From NCBI GenBank assembly GCA_017936665.1, contig JAGBFB010000032.1, forward strand, positions 22,383-86,382: DNA of 64,000 nt. The letters are read 5' to 3'. Source of the stretch: Spirochaetaceae bacterium. GTDB taxonomy: Bacteria; Spirochaetota; Spirochaetia; Treponematales; Treponemataceae. Positions within the stretch are counted from its first letter, which is position 1. The number at the start of each line of letters is the position of its first letter. Positions 24,203-34,265 of the stretch are shown piece after piece. Below the pieces are notes generated by a model. The model was not told the origin of the DNA and searched no databases. It was given only the letters and a program-made list of their open reading frames with translations. The translations under genes and the position numbers were made by a program.

Positions 24203-27132
24203 CTTGTTATACTAAAGCCATAATCAAAATGCCTTTGATTTTTTTCTGGAAAAAATCTATAAACAAAATTATATTTTAAAATTATTGGAACAACAGGAAG
24301 ATTACCCAAACCAATTCTACTTTCTAAAGAAAAGCCAAGTTTTAATTCATCATAATAATTAAAATTTCCGTAAATTAAATCGTAAAAATGTTTTGTAAAT
24401 TCATAAGAAGAATTATTTTTATTTTTTAGTGTTAAAAATTTTCCATTATAATCAACATCAACATAAAATCTATTAAGATATAAAACAGAAAACCAACTTA
24501 TACTTTTTTGAATTTCAATATCAATTAATTTTATATTGGTAGAAAAATTTATTAGTTTTTTTGATGTTGGTAGAACAGCAAAATTAAATTCCGTTGGTAA
24601 ACCAAAACATCCAACTGTTGTTGATGGAATTGGTAACAACCTTGGCACTTTTAATTTTACACTTGGATAAAAGTTACAAAACAAATTTTTATCTTTATTG
24701 CTATCATTATAATTATAAAAAATATCAACGTTTAAAAATAAATTTGTTTCAAAAGTTTCAAAAATATTTATACCTTCTTTTCTGCTTATTCCAACACCTA
24801 TTCTTGATTGATTATAAACTAAAAGTCTATCTGTCATATCATATTTTGTAGAACTATAAAATGGAGTTGTGAAATTTTCGATAAAACTTAAATACTCTTC
24901 TGCAACTGAAAATTGTCTACCATAAAAAATACTTGCTGAATTTCCAAATCCTAAATAAGAAGAATTATAACCAGATAAAATATAACTTCCACTTAATTCA
25001 TTGTAAGTTTGTTTAAAACCAAATTTATCAAACTCTAATGAAGAACTTAAACTATAAGACCACAAATCTGTTGGAGCATTACCATAAATTTTAAAATTTG
25101 CAGAGCCAGAACCTGACTGAGGAATATATCCTAAACTAAAATCTAAACTATAACTATCGTATGGAGATAAAGTAGAAAGAGTAAAACCAATTCCAGTTTC
25201 AGAAGCAATTTCAAGAGAATCTTCTTGCTCAGAAATTTTATATGTAGGAAAATATAAGCTTGGAATTATTGTTGCTCTAAACAAAAAATTAAATGGATTA
25301 TATTTTTTTTCTAAATCTTTAATATTTAAATTTGATTCTGAAATATAATTTTGAATATCATTTGATTGATTATTAGTTACATCAATTACATTTAACTCTA
25401 CATTTTCAAAACTTAATTTTGACAAATCACTTTGTAAAATTCTTTGGTGATTAAAAAATGATGCGATATAAATTATTTTATCTTCATTTAAAATAATTGG
25501 ATTATAAAATCCTCCAGAAAAATCTTTTGTTAAAAATTTTGCTTGCAATTTTTGTTCTATTGAATTATTTAAATCAAAATTATTTAAATCTATTATTCCA
25601 AGTCTTGGCATTGTGCCTTTTTGTGTATATGAAAAATAAATTTTATTATCATAACAAGATATATCTTGTAGTACTGTATCTTCTGATAACATCTTAATTT
25701 CTTTTTGTTTTTTTGTATTAATATTATATAATTTAATTGAAAAATCTAAACCATCTTTGTACAAAAACAAAAGATTTCCATTGCCACCATCACAAAGTGA
25801 AAATTTATTTTTACCAAATTCTTTATCAAACTCATTAACAAAATTTATATTTTTAATATTTCCTTCTTCATCTTTTTCTATTTTATAAATCTTTGTAGAA
25901 ATAAATTGACTTACAACTTTTACTGTTGCTAAATAATGATTACCTTCCCATGATAAAATTACTGAATCTGAAATTCCTTCTTCACTAACCGAGAAAAGTT
26001 TTTTTGTTTCTAAATCATAAATTTTAGTTTTAAGTTTTGGAAGAGTTTTATTTTTATCATAATAATCTATTGCCAAATATTTATAATCACTTGAAACAGA
26101 AATATTTTCTACAGAAGAAAAACTTAAAAGTTTTTTTGGTTTACTAAATTGCATTTGTGAATTTTGCAAAAGTTCTGTATATAAAATATCATTTTTGTAT
26201 TTATCATAAAAAACAAATCCATCTTTCACTTTTATTAAATCACTATAACGACTTACATATTTTTCATTGAAAACTAAATCAACTTCTTCCTCTTGCCAAG
26301 GCTCTGAATTTACTTGAGCAAAATTTTGTTCTTCAATAAATTCTTTCCATGCCTTTTTTATTGAAACACCAAAGACTTTTTTAAATGCTCTTGTATAAGT
26401 TAGATTTTTTACATTTACACACCTGTGCCAAAATTCAGTAAATTTTTCTTCTCCATATTTGTCATGAACCCACTGATAAAACTTTGATCCAAATTTATAT
26501 TGTAAATCGCTTGGATAAATATCTCTAACACCAGGAATATCACTATAATTTATTTTTACATTTTCAATTAAAGATTGCTTAAAAATATGATTTGCATATT
26601 CACTATTTAATCTACCTTCACCAGTTGAACTTTCTTCAAGAACAGCTGTTCCTTCTGCCATTGCGGTATTTGCAACAAAACTTGCACCAATAGAATTATC
26701 TCCAAAAACTTTACGAAATCCGTACCAAAATTTATTTCTGATATTATAATTTATTGCATGAGTTAATTCGTGATAAAATACTTTCAAAAAATCATCTTTA
26801 TAAACTAACATTTCATCATTACATCTTGTATCAAACATTACTATACGATTGTAACCATAAGTTGAAAAATAAGCATTGAAAGAATCGTAACTTGGAATTA
26901 ATGTAACAGGAAATCGATAGACCTGCTCAAGTTTATATTTTTGACTTAAAATTTCGTAATAATTATCTGCATTTTCGTATAAAAGTTTTGCAGCTTCTTT
27001 AGATTCTTCTGGATAGATTATATCAAAATATTTTGTACTTAAAACTTTTAATTCAGAATTAAAAAATGAATTTGCAAAAACAGCTGAATAAATCAAAGTG
27101 AAAAGGAATATAACAAAAAGTTTTCTTTTCAT
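24193..27132 (-). CDS. large secreted HExxH metallopeptidase with beta-propeller and beta-barrel-like C-terminus
   Basis: A 979-residue protein. A signal peptide covers about residues 1-20. The N-terminal domain has the zinc motif FYHELTHAIN near residue 120 and a downstream glutamate in AMAEGTAVLEE, as in gluzincin (peptidase MA) proteases. The centre has WD/TolB-like repeats with lines such as DGGNGNLLFLYKDG. From about residue 610 there are alternating amphipathic strands that end in an aromatic-to-leucine C-terminus, suggesting an outer-membrane barrel. It diverges from the flavodoxin-SCP2 gene. The three-part architecture is notable; substrate unknown. An AGGA site precedes the ATG. Confidence 0.7.
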   Translation of the reverse strand: MKRKLFVIFLFTLIYSAVFANSFFNSELKVLSTKYFDIIYPEESKEAAKLLYENADNYYEILSQKYKLEQVYRFPVTLIPSYDSFNAYFSTYGYNRIVMFDTRCNDEMLVYKDDFLKVFYHELTHAINYNIRNKFWYGFRKVFGDNSIGASFVANTAMAEGTAVLEESSTGEGRLNSEYANHIFKQSLIENVKINYSDIPGVRDIYPSDLQYKFGSKFYQWVHDKYGEEKFTEFWHRCVNVKNLTYTRAFKKVFGVSIKKAWKEFIEEQNFAQVNSEPWQEEEVDLVFNEKYVSRYSDLIKVKDGFVFYDKYKNDILYTELLQNSQMQFSKPKKLLSFSSVENISVSSDYKYLAIDYYDKNKTLPKLKTKIYDLETKKLFSVSEEGISDSVILSWEGNHYLATVKVVSQFISTKIYKIEKDEEGNIKNINFVNEFDKEFGKNKFSLCDGGNGNLLFLYKDGLDFSIKLYNINTKKQKEIKMLSEDTVLQDISCYDNKIYFSYTQKGTMPRLGIIDLNNFDLNNSIEQKLQAKFLTKDFSGGFYNPIILNEDKIIYIASFFNHQRILQSDLSKLSFENVELNVIDVTNNQSNDIQNYISESNLNIKDLEKKYNPFNFLFRATIIPSLYFPTYKISEQEDSLEIASETGIGFTLSTLSPYDSYSLDFSLGYIPQSGSGSANFKIYGNAPTDLWSYSLSSSLEFDKFGFKQTYNELSGSYILSGYNSSYLGFGNSASIFYGRQFSVAEEYLSFIENFTTPFYSSTKYDMTDRLLVYNQSRIGVGISRKEGINIFETFETNLFLNVDIFYNYNDSNKDKNLFCNFYPSVKLKVPRLLPIPSTTVGCFGLPTEFNFAVLPTSKKLINFSTNIKLIDIEIQKSISWFSVLYLNRFYVDVDYNGKFLTLKNKNNSSYEFTKHFYDLIYGNFNYYDELKLGFSLESRIGLGNLPVVPIILKYNFVYRFFPEKNQRHFDYGFSITSRL

Positions 27133-27231
27133 AAAAAATCCTCATGTAAAATGAAAATAAACTATAAATATGATAACACTAATTTTTACAAATATCTAGC
27201 GTATAAATTCAATCTATGTTATAGTAGAAAT

Positions 27232-28296
27232 ATGAATATTTTTTTAATAAATGGAAGCCCAAAAGGGAAAAACAGTAATAGTTTAAAATTAGCAAATTCT
27301 TTTATTGATGGAATAAAAAACGCTTCTGAAAAGTCTAAACAAACTGTAGAATTAAGAGAAGCAACTTTAAATACAATGAACATTCATTCTTGTCTTGGAT
27401 GTTTTTCTTGTTGGAAAAATACTCTAGGCAAATGTTGTATCAACGATGATATGTCAAAAATTATTGAAGGACAACTTTGGGCAGATATAATCATTTTTAG
27501 TTTTCCTCTTTACTTTTTTAATGTACCAGGAATTTTAAAAAATGTAATTGATAGACAACTTCCTATGAGCTTACCTTTTATGAGTGAACGAACAGATGGA
27601 ATCGGTAACGGAAGTCATCAATTAAGATACAACATGGATAATAAAAAATATGTTTTAATTTCAACATGTGGATTTTATACTGCTGAAAAAAATTACGATA
27701 GCGTAGTTTCTATGTTTAATCATATTTGTGGGAAAAATAATTTTGAAACAATTTTCTGTGGACAAGGAGAATTATTTTCAATAAAAGAATTATCCGAAAA
27801 AACAGATAGTTATCTTAAAAATGTAAAACAAGCAGGAATTGAATTTGCTTCACAAAATAAAATTACTGAAAAAACAAAAGACAAATTAAAAACTCTACTT
27901 TTTGAAAAAGAAGTTTTTGAGAAAATGGCAGATGCTTCTTGGGGAATCGAACAAAATAATTCTAGCGAATCTTCTACAGAAAAAAATGAATCATTAATTT
28001 TTACAAAACAAATGGCTGCTTTATATAACACAAAAAATTATGATGGCAAAGATAGAATCTTAGAAATGCATTACACTGACATAAATAAAACATATCAAGT
28101 AATATTAACTGCCGAAGGAAGTTCTGTAATTGAAAATCCTACTACAAAATATACAACTAGGATTGAAACACCTTTTGAAGTTTGGGTTGCAATTTCTCGT
28201 GGTGAATTAAATGGAATGAAGGCATTAATCACAGGAAAATACAAAGTTATGGGAGATGTAACTTTAATGATGAAGTGGGGAAAACTTTTTGGATAA
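27232..28296 (+). CDS. flavodoxin-fold oxidoreductase fused to an SCP2-like domain
   Basis: A 354-residue two-domain protein. Residues 1-190 are NADPH-dependent FMN reductase-like: FLINGSPKGKNSNS, a cysteine group in SCLGCFSCW, and FSFPLYFFNVPGILKN. Residues after about 260 end with LNGMKALITGKYKVMGDVTL, as in sterol carrier protein 2 domains, which bind hydrophobic ligands. The fusion suggests reduction of a lipid-like or quinone substrate; this is inference. I choose the ATG at 27232 over one at 27151 because the flavodoxin fold starts there. No Shine-Dalgarno is visible, and TATAGT ends six bases upstream. Confidence 0.8.
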   Translation: MNIFLINGSPKGKNSNSLKLANSFIDGIKNASEKSKQTVELREATLNTMNIHSCLGCFSCWKNTLGKCCINDDMSKIIEGQLWADIIIFSFPLYFFNVPGILKNVIDRQLPMSLPFMSERTDGIGNGSHQLRYNMDNKKYVLISTCGFYTAEKNYDSVVSMFNHICGKNNFETIFCGQGELFSIKELSEKTDSYLKNVKQAGIEFASQNKITEKTKDKLKTLLFEKEVFEKMADASWGIEQNNSSESSTEKNESLIFTKQMAALYNTKNYDGKDRILEMHYTDINKTYQVILTAEGSSVIENPTTKYTTRIETPFEVWVAISRGELNGMKALITGKYKVMGDVTLMMKWGKLFG

Positions 28297-28345
28297 ACAT
28301 CATTTTGTTAAAATGATTAAATTATATTTTTATTAAGGAATAATT

Positions 28346-30208
28346 ATGAAGAAACCAAATTTAAAACAAAAATTGAGTTATTGGTTTGATAACTTAATGT
28401 CAAAAGGAACTTTGTCACTAATTTTCGTTTTGGCAGTTATTACTATTCTTGTTGTTTTTATCACAGGAATTGTTGTTTCGATTTCAGACCCAGAAGCGAA
28501 CGGAAATATTTTCCAAGCAGCATGGATGAGTTTGATGCATGCCTTAGATGCAGGTACAATTGCTGGTGATGATACAAGTAACATTCTTTTTATTGTAATG
28601 ATGTCCATCGTAACTATTTGTGGTTTATTTATTACAAGCATGTTAATTGGTGTAATCAGTACAGGTCTTGAATCAAAAATGGAATCACTACAAAAAGGAC
28701 ATTCACTTGTTCTTGAAAAAAATCATGTTATCATTTTAGGATTCAATGAAAATGCAATTAATATTATTCGTGAATTAATTATCGCAAACGAAAACCAAAA
28801 GAAAGGTGTAATCGTTGTGATGGATAATCAAGATAAAACTGAAATGGAAGATTTAATCAGTCAAAGAATTCCTGAAACAAAAAATACACGAATAATTTGC
28901 AGAAGTGGAAACATTGATAGTATTTCTGATGTAGAAATTTGTTCACCACAAACTTGTCGATCAATTATTGTAAATGCAGAAAATGATTTTATGAGCATAA
29001 AAGCTGTTCTTGCCAGTGCAACAATTTTAGAAGAATCACATAACGAAAGTGCATACATTACAGCATTAATTCACAGTGAAGAAAATGCAGAAGCAGCTAA
29101 AATCGCTGGCAATGGAAAAGCAGAAGTTTTCTATTATCAAAATTCTATTGCAAGAATTATGGCCCATACTTCTCGTCAACCTGGAATGTCAACTGTATTT
29201 ACAAACTTACTAAGTTATGCAGGCGATGAAATTTATGTAGAAAAAATTTCAGGTCTTGTAGGAAAAAATTTTGGTGAATTAAATTTATTATTTCCTAAAT
29301 CTACAGTTATTGGACTTATCCGCAACGATAAACCACTTTTAAATCCACCAACTACAACAAAAATTCTTGATTCAGATAAAATTATTTTAATTGCAGAAGA
29401 TGATGGTATTTCAATACCAAACGAAACTTCGGCTAATGTCAATCAATCTTTATTTGCAGAAGGAAAAGCAGATGAACCAGTTCCTCAAAAAACAATAATT
29501 TTTGGTTGTAACGAATTAACAAAACAAATTATCACAGAACTTGACTGTTATGTTCCAGCTGGTTCAGAAATTATAGTTGCAACAACAGAAGAAAATTTTT
29601 CAGAAGAATTTATTCCTACTCAAGAAGAATTAAACAAATTAAAACTTACAAAAGAAATTTGTAACATCTTTGATAGAAATGAATTAGAAAGAATTGTTTC
29701 TGTAAATCCTAATAATATTTTAATATTAACTAATCAAGAAGATGATGATGAAACAGCAGATTCAAAAACATTATTACTTCTTTTACAACTTAGAGATATT
29801 ACAAGAAAAAATACTTATCATTTTACAATTACAAGTGAAATGCGCAGTGTTGAAAATCAAGAACTTGCAGAAGTAACAAAAGTTACAGACTTTGTTATCA
29901 GTAGCAACATTACAGCTTTAATGATGACACAAATTTCTCAAACAAGAGAACAATTTGTAATTCTTGACGATTTACTTTCTGATACTGGTTCAGAACTTTA
30001 TATGAAAGTTGCACATAGATATGTTGTGTGTGATAAACCTGTAGATTTTTATACAGTTTGTGCGTCAGCAAATAGATATGGCGAAATTGCAATAGGTTAT
30101 AAAAAAATCCTTTTTGATGGAGAATTTGAAATTGTATTAAATCCACCAAAAGATAAAGAAATTATTTTTACAAAAGAAGACAGTTTAATTTTAGTTGCTG
30201 AAGAATAA
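28346..30208 (+). CDS. CASTOR/POLLUX-type ion channel with RCK-like domains
   Basis: A 620-residue membrane protein. Two to three hydrophobic segments lie in residues 20-115 with a pore-like ALDAGTIAGDD loop. The remainder holds a CASTOR/POLLUX middle domain (VIILGFNENAINIIREL) and a second Rossmann-like RCK unit (TIIFGCNELTKQIITEL) with an acidic C-terminus. Bacterial relatives are calcium- or ligand-gated cation channels by similarity; the ion is unknown. It is a single gene with AAGGA before the ATG and a strong terminator at 30238. Confidence 0.85.
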   Translation: MKKPNLKQKLSYWFDNLMSKGTLSLIFVLAVITILVVFITGIVVSISDPEANGNIFQAAWMSLMHALDAGTIAGDDTSNILFIVMMSIVTICGLFITSMLIGVISTGLESKMESLQKGHSLVLEKNHVIILGFNENAINIIRELIIANENQKKGVIVVMDNQDKTEMEDLISQRIPETKNTRIICRSGNIDSISDVEICSPQTCRSIIVNAENDFMSIKAVLASATILEESHNESAYITALIHSEENAEAAKIAGNGKAEVFYYQNSIARIMAHTSRQPGMSTVFTNLLSYAGDEIYVEKISGLVGKNFGELNLLFPKSTVIGLIRNDKPLLNPPTTTKILDSDKIILIAEDDGISIPNETSANVNQSLFAEGKADEPVPQKTIIFGCNELTKQIITELDCYVPAGSEIIVATTEENFSEEFIPTQEELNKLKLTKEICNIFDRNELERIVSVNPNNILILTNQEDDDETADSKTLLLLLQLRDITRKNTYHFTITSEMRSVENQELAEVTKVTDFVISSNITALMMTQISQTREQFVILDDLLSDTGSELYMKVAHRYVVCDKPVDFYTVCASANRYGEIAIGYKKILFDGEFEIVLNPPKDKEIIFTKEDSLILVAEE

Positions 30209-30237
30209 AATATTTTTCAAACACTAAATTTAAAAAA

Positions 30238-30280
30238 ACAACTCGTGAAGGAGAATCATTCACGAGTTGTTTTTATTTTA
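30238..30280 (+). terminator. Rho-independent terminator
   Basis: ACAACTCGTGAA (30238-30249) pairs perfectly with TTCACGAGTTGT (30259-30270), a 12-bp stem with a nine-base loop, then TTTTATTTT. The A-run on the other side lets it also serve the convergent 5'-nucleotidase gene. Confidence 0.9.
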
Positions 30281-30288
30281 AATAATGT

Positions 30289-31917
30289 TTATTTAATTAA
30301 AATTCTGTTTTGTACATTTAAATATTCTTCTGTAATTGTTCCATTAAGATTTTCTTTTATATATTTTTCAAGTAATTCCACATCCAACATTCCATCATTA
30401 ACAATTATCTTTGAATTATTTAACATAGATGCTCCACTACCCTTATCTAATAATAAATAATTATGAGATGCTAATGTATATAATTTGTTTTTATCAATTT
30501 GTTCATATTGATTATTTTCTTTGTTTAATATTTTCACATCTGAAACTCTTCTTGTACCTGTCACTTTTACAAAAACATCATTTTCATCAACAACAACGCT
30601 TGTTGGAATTTTTGTATTTACAACACATTGTATTCCAGATACTTGTTGGAAAGAACCATTTTCTTCAGGTAAAGACATGTAAACAAATTCTAAAAAATCT
30701 AAAAGTTGCTGACCACTTACTTCTGCAACACAAACAGTATTATTCCATGGAAAAACATTTAAAATATCATTAAATGTAATCTTACCTGAATTTAAAGGAG
30801 CTCTAATTCCACCTCCATTAATTACACCAACATCAGAATTTGTTACAATTCTAAATGCATCTGCACAAAAATCCCCTAGATTAGTTTCTGAATTTCTGAT
30901 AATTCGTTTACCTTCACTATTATGCGTAATTAAATTTACTTTGCTTTCCCCAATAAATCTTTCACCTAATTTTTTATACTCATCATTTATTTTCTTAATA
31001 TATTTTTCAATTTCTAAATCTTTACTATTATAAGTATCAGTTGAAATCAATTCAGTTTTAACTTTTCCTGTATTTGTCAAAGTTAGTTTTCCAATATTTT
31101 GAAATTTTGTTCCAGTTGAACTAATAATTACTTCTCGATTTTTTTTATCTTTAATAATTTCTTTTTCAATTACACTATGAGAATGTCCGTCTAAAACAAC
31201 ATCAATTCCATAAGTATTTTTTACTAATTCTTGACAAGACCATTGAGGAAGTACACCTTCTGTTCCTAAATGAGATAGCAAAATAATGAATTCTGCTCCA
31301 TCTTTTTTTGCCTCATTAATATTATTTTGTACAGTTTTATATAAATTATCCCCAGAAAAACTATATAGATAATTTCCGTTATCATCCATAAATTGAATTG
31401 GAGAAGAACTTGAAATGGTACTTGGGGTTGTTACGCCTATAAATGCAATACCAAAATCTTCATAACTTATAATTTTATATGGTTCAAAAACTAATTCATT
31501 TTCTTTTAAGTTTATAAAATTTGAACAAACTATTGGAGCTTCAATTTTTGAAGTTAATTCAAACAATCTAGAAAGTTTATAATCAAATTCATGATTTCCT
31601 AGAGTAAGAACATCATAATCAACTAAGTTAATTAAATTTGCAATATATTCACCTTGAGAAATTGCACCTAAACTACTTCCTTGGATATAATCTCCTGAAG
31701 AAACAACAGCAACATAATTATTTTCTTGTATAAGTTCGTTTTTTAATGCAGAAACTTTTGCATATCCATCAACATTACAATGAACATCGTTTTCGTAAAT
31801 AATAACAATATCTTTTTCTAAAGATAACAAAGAATCTGATGAAGTAACATTTGTAGATATACATCCAAAAAATGATAAACAAAAAACTAATAAATAAAAA
31901 ATAAATTTCCTTTTCAT
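30289..31917 (-). CDS. 5'-nucleotidase / UshA-family lipoprotein
   Basis: A 542-residue lipoprotein (lipobox LSFFGC at residues 14-19) with both family domains. The metallophosphatase part shows ENDVHCNVDGYAKV, SSGDYIQGS, LGNHEFDY and LDGHSHSVIE; the C-terminal domain shows VINGGGIRAPL and FPWNNTVCV. It hydrolyses extracellular nucleotides for purine or phosphate salvage, in the periplasm or at the surface. The ATG has no Shine-Dalgarno; TTAGAC, 18 bp and TAAAAT end seven bases upstream, suggesting a leaderless mRNA. Nearby purine genes (purH, deaminase) are not linked in an operon. Confidence 0.92.
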   Translation of the reverse strand: MKRKFIFYLLVFCLSFFGCISTNVTSSDSLLSLEKDIVIIYENDVHCNVDGYAKVSALKNELIQENNYVAVVSSGDYIQGSSLGAISQGEYIANLINLVDYDVLTLGNHEFDYKLSRLFELTSKIEAPIVCSNFINLKENELVFEPYKIISYEDFGIAFIGVTTPSTISSSSPIQFMDDNGNYLYSFSGDNLYKTVQNNINEAKKDGAEFIILLSHLGTEGVLPQWSCQELVKNTYGIDVVLDGHSHSVIEKEIIKDKKNREVIISSTGTKFQNIGKLTLTNTGKVKTELISTDTYNSKDLEIEKYIKKINDEYKKLGERFIGESKVNLITHNSEGKRIIRNSETNLGDFCADAFRIVTNSDVGVINGGGIRAPLNSGKITFNDILNVFPWNNTVCVAEVSGQQLLDFLEFVYMSLPEENGSFQQVSGIQCVVNTKIPTSVVVDENDVFVKVTGTRRVSDVKILNKENNQYEQIDKNKLYTLASHNYLLLDKGSGASMLNNSKIIVNDGMLDVELLEKYIKENLNGTITEEYLNVQNRILIK

Positions 31918-31968
31918 AAAAATAATTTTAACATGGCTTTTATAAAAAGTCTAATTTATATTTTAAAA

Positions 31969-32445
31969 TTATGATTCAGTTATAGCTTTGCCGCAAATAT
32001 GTTCAATATGTAATTTTAACAAAAGAGTTATATCTAAAGCAGATGCAATTTCTTTTTGTATATAATTTTCATCTTGAATAAATTTATATGAAAGTTTTGT
32101 TGTAATATCAATAATTTTTTCTTTATCATCAATTATTTCAATTTTACCAAACACAATTACACTTTTAAAATTTAATTCCCAATGATTTTCCTTTTTAAAA
32201 CCTTTATCATAAACACAAAACGAAACTTTATTATGATTTTTTAGAGAATCTAATCTATGACCAATATTTCCACAATGAAAATAAATTGCACCATCTTCAA
32301 TATTGTAAAAATGATTCATTGGCATTCCATAGGGATAATCTTCATCACCTAAAACAGACAGTACTCCACGTTTTTCTTCTGTAAGAATTTTTATACATTC
32401 ATCTTTTGAGAGTTCTTTATTTTTTCTAACTAATTCTCTAAACAT
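31969..32445 (-). CDS. NimA-like FMN-binding pyridoxamine 5'-phosphate oxidase-family protein
   Basis: A 158-residue split-barrel flavoprotein. The start is helical, then the strand pattern RGVLSVLGDEDYPYGMPMNH, IYFHCGNIGHRLDSL and VSFCVYDKG typical of the 5-nitroimidazole reductase (Nim) group. The conserved PYGMPM and GHRLD segments carry the usual flavin contacts. Homologues include nitroimidazole resistance proteins but most are uncharacterised; resistance is not claimed. It lies 9 bp after the epimerase gene and its ATG has AAGGA. Confidence 0.85.
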   Translation of the reverse strand: MFRELVRKNKELSKDECIKILTEEKRGVLSVLGDEDYPYGMPMNHFYNIEDGAIYFHCGNIGHRLDSLKNHNKVSFCVYDKGFKKENHWELNFKSVIVFGKIEIIDDKEKIIDITTKLSYKFIQDENYIQKEIASALDITLLLKLHIEHICGKAITES

Positions 32446-32454
32446 AATTTTTCC

Positions 32455-33378
32455 TTATAAAATATTATCTATAAAATCAAAATAATTTTTCTTGTTTACT
32501 TTTTCTTTATTATTTTTATACCAATCATAAGATTTATGCAAGCCAATACTTAACGAAGTAGTATTTACTAAAATTGTTTTTTGTTTTGTAACATCAAGAT
32601 AATATTCGTAATCATAAAATGGAAAATAATTTCTTTGTGGAATTTCTTTAGTAACATTTACTAGTTGTAAATCTGAACCAACAATTTGATAACATAATTT
32701 TACCCAATCCAAAATTGAAATACATTCTTCATTTCCTAGATTAAATATTTTTTCTTTTGGATTATTTATTAAAATATTTTCTATTACTTTACATAAATCT
32801 TCGATATAAAAAAATTGTAATTTCATTTTTCCATCTTGTGGAATATAAAACATTCTTTTTTGTTCTGCACAATCAAAAACAAATGATTCTCTATAAACAT
32901 TATTTTCTTGTCCATACAAATATGGTGGTCGTAATATAAAATAATTTGAAAAATTTTCTTGCAAATATTTTTCTGCTTCAATTTTATTTATACCATATTC
33001 ATTCCAAAAAATATTTTTTCCTAAATTATTATTTTCAGAAAATGGAAGTGGTAAAGTTTCAGGATATACTGCACTAGAACTTAATAAAATATATTTTTCA
33101 ACTAAGTTTTTTGTATCACCTAATGAATCTAAAATTGATTTTACATCATTCTTTGTGTATGAAGTGATATCAACAATAACATCAAATTTATATTCTTCAA
33201 GTTTATTTTTAAGATTTTCCCGTGATGAATGTATTAAAATTACATTTTCAACTTGTGGATGATTATTTCTGTTTAGAACATAAACTTGATATTCATCTTT
33301 GAATTTGCTAGATGCAAAATAAGAAGCAACAATTTTACTTACAAAAACTGTTCCACCTGTAACTAATATTTTTTTCAT
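32455..33378 (-). CDS. NAD-dependent epimerase/dehydratase family protein
   Basis: A 307-residue short-chain dehydrogenase-like enzyme beginning MKKILVTGGTVFVSKIV. The usual GxxGxxG is altered to GGTVFVSK. It continues with DVIVDITSY, LLSSSAVYPE, the active-site tyrosine in WNEYGINKIEAE (YxxxK), and FILRPPYLYG. Likely acts on a nucleotide sugar or similar metabolite. The ATG at 33378 overlaps the AAC(3) stop (ATGA), which decides the start over an upstream extension of 34 residues. Confidence 0.82.
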   Translation of the reverse strand: MKKILVTGGTVFVSKIVASYFASSKFKDEYQVYVLNRNNHPQVENVILIHSSRENLKNKLEEYKFDVIVDITSYTKNDVKSILDSLGDTKNLVEKYILLSSSAVYPETLPLPFSENNNLGKNIFWNEYGINKIEAEKYLQENFSNYFILRPPYLYGQENNVYRESFVFDCAEQKRMFYIPQDGKMKLQFFYIEDLCKVIENILINNPKEKIFNLGNEECISILDWVKLCYQIVGSDLQLVNVTKEIPQRNYFPFYDYEYYLDVTKQKTILVNTTSLSIGLHKSYDWYKNNKEKVNKKNYFDFIDNIL

Positions 33379-34166
33379 TTTCGATTTTTCTCTATCCACC
33401 TTACAGCAAAATCTACAATATCTCGTTGCTTCATAAAAGTTAAAATTCCATTTCCTAAGTTTCCTTTGTTTACTGAACAATTTTCTTCGAAGGATTTTCC
33501 AATTTCTTCAAAATCTTCACCATCAACAAAAAGTGTTTCATAAACTTTCCAAACTCGTTTATCATTTTCCATGATTGCGCTATGTTCTATACAATTATGT
33601 TTACTTTTATAATTTGCTCTTGCATCAGCTAAGTGAATAGAAGTATTTTTATCATAACCAACACCAATTTGTAAAACAAATCCATCTAGTTCATAAATTT
33701 TTGCAATAGGAGAACCTTCTCCAAAAATATTTGATAAATCATGATTTTCAGTAATATACTTTGCATGTTTTCCCCAAGCTGAAACAGAACGGGCTGGATG
33801 GTCACTTCGCAAAGTTCCTGGCCACTTTCTAAACATCTCAGCAACTGCACCCATAGTATTTGTTGGAGTAATATCCTTGTTATATGCAGGCCAATTTTCT
33901 CTGATAATATCATGCCATTCTTCAGGTTCTTCCCAATGAACACCAGTTGATGGATCTAAATTTTTCCAAGACTGGGTAGGCATAAGGATTGTACCTTCTT
34001 CACCAACTGTTTCAATTAAGGCTTCGATCACAACCTGAGCACCACCACAAACAAATCCTAAACTGCTTAATGAAGTATGAACAATAACTGTTTGTCCTTT
34101 TCGTAATCCAACATCATTCAATGATTTTAAAATATCTTGTTTTAAAACTATTTGTCGTTCTTTCAT
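33375..34166 (-). CDS. AAC(3)-family N-acetyltransferase
   Basis: A 263-residue member of the aminoglycoside 3-N-acetyltransferase (antibiotic acetyltransferase) fold. Motifs include VIVHTSLSSLGFV, GTILMPTQSW, the RSDHPARSVSAWG acetyl-CoA segment, and GEGSPIAKIYELDG with QIGVGYDKNTS. Relatives such as YokD act on unknown substrates, so resistance to aminoglycosides is possible but not shown. It is followed by the epimerase gene with an ATGA overlap. The APH(3')-like gene diverges from it. Confidence 0.88.
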   Translation of the reverse strand: MKERQIVLKQDILKSLNDVGLRKGQTVIVHTSLSSLGFVCGGAQVVIEALIETVGEEGTILMPTQSWKNLDPSTGVHWEEPEEWHDIIRENWPAYNKDITPTNTMGAVAEMFRKWPGTLRSDHPARSVSAWGKHAKYITENHDLSNIFGEGSPIAKIYELDGFVLQIGVGYDKNTSIHLADARANYKSKHNCIEHSAIMENDKRVWKVYETLFVDGEDFEEIGKSFEENCSVNKGNLGNGILTFMKQRDIVDFAVRWIEKNRK

Positions 34167-34204
34167 AAACTCACTCTCCTATAAAAATTATGATAATACC
34201 AAAG

Positions 34205-34265
34205 AAAAATTTATGCAATACAAAAATCATTGCATATAATAATTAAATTATGATAGTATTAATTT
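34205..34265 (+). promoter_or_regulatory. promoter region of the APH(3')-like gene, leaderless type
   Basis: TTGCAT, 18 bp, TAGTAT, then six bases and the ATG at 34266. TATGAT, a few bases earlier, is an alternative -10. No Shine-Dalgarno is present. Confidence 0.45.

Noticed and set aside
24594..24851. Plus-strand frames inside the metallopeptidase gene (also 25497-25697)
   Set aside because: Low-complexity Leu/Tyr/Lys translations antisense to a long clear gene; shadows due to AT-rich codons.
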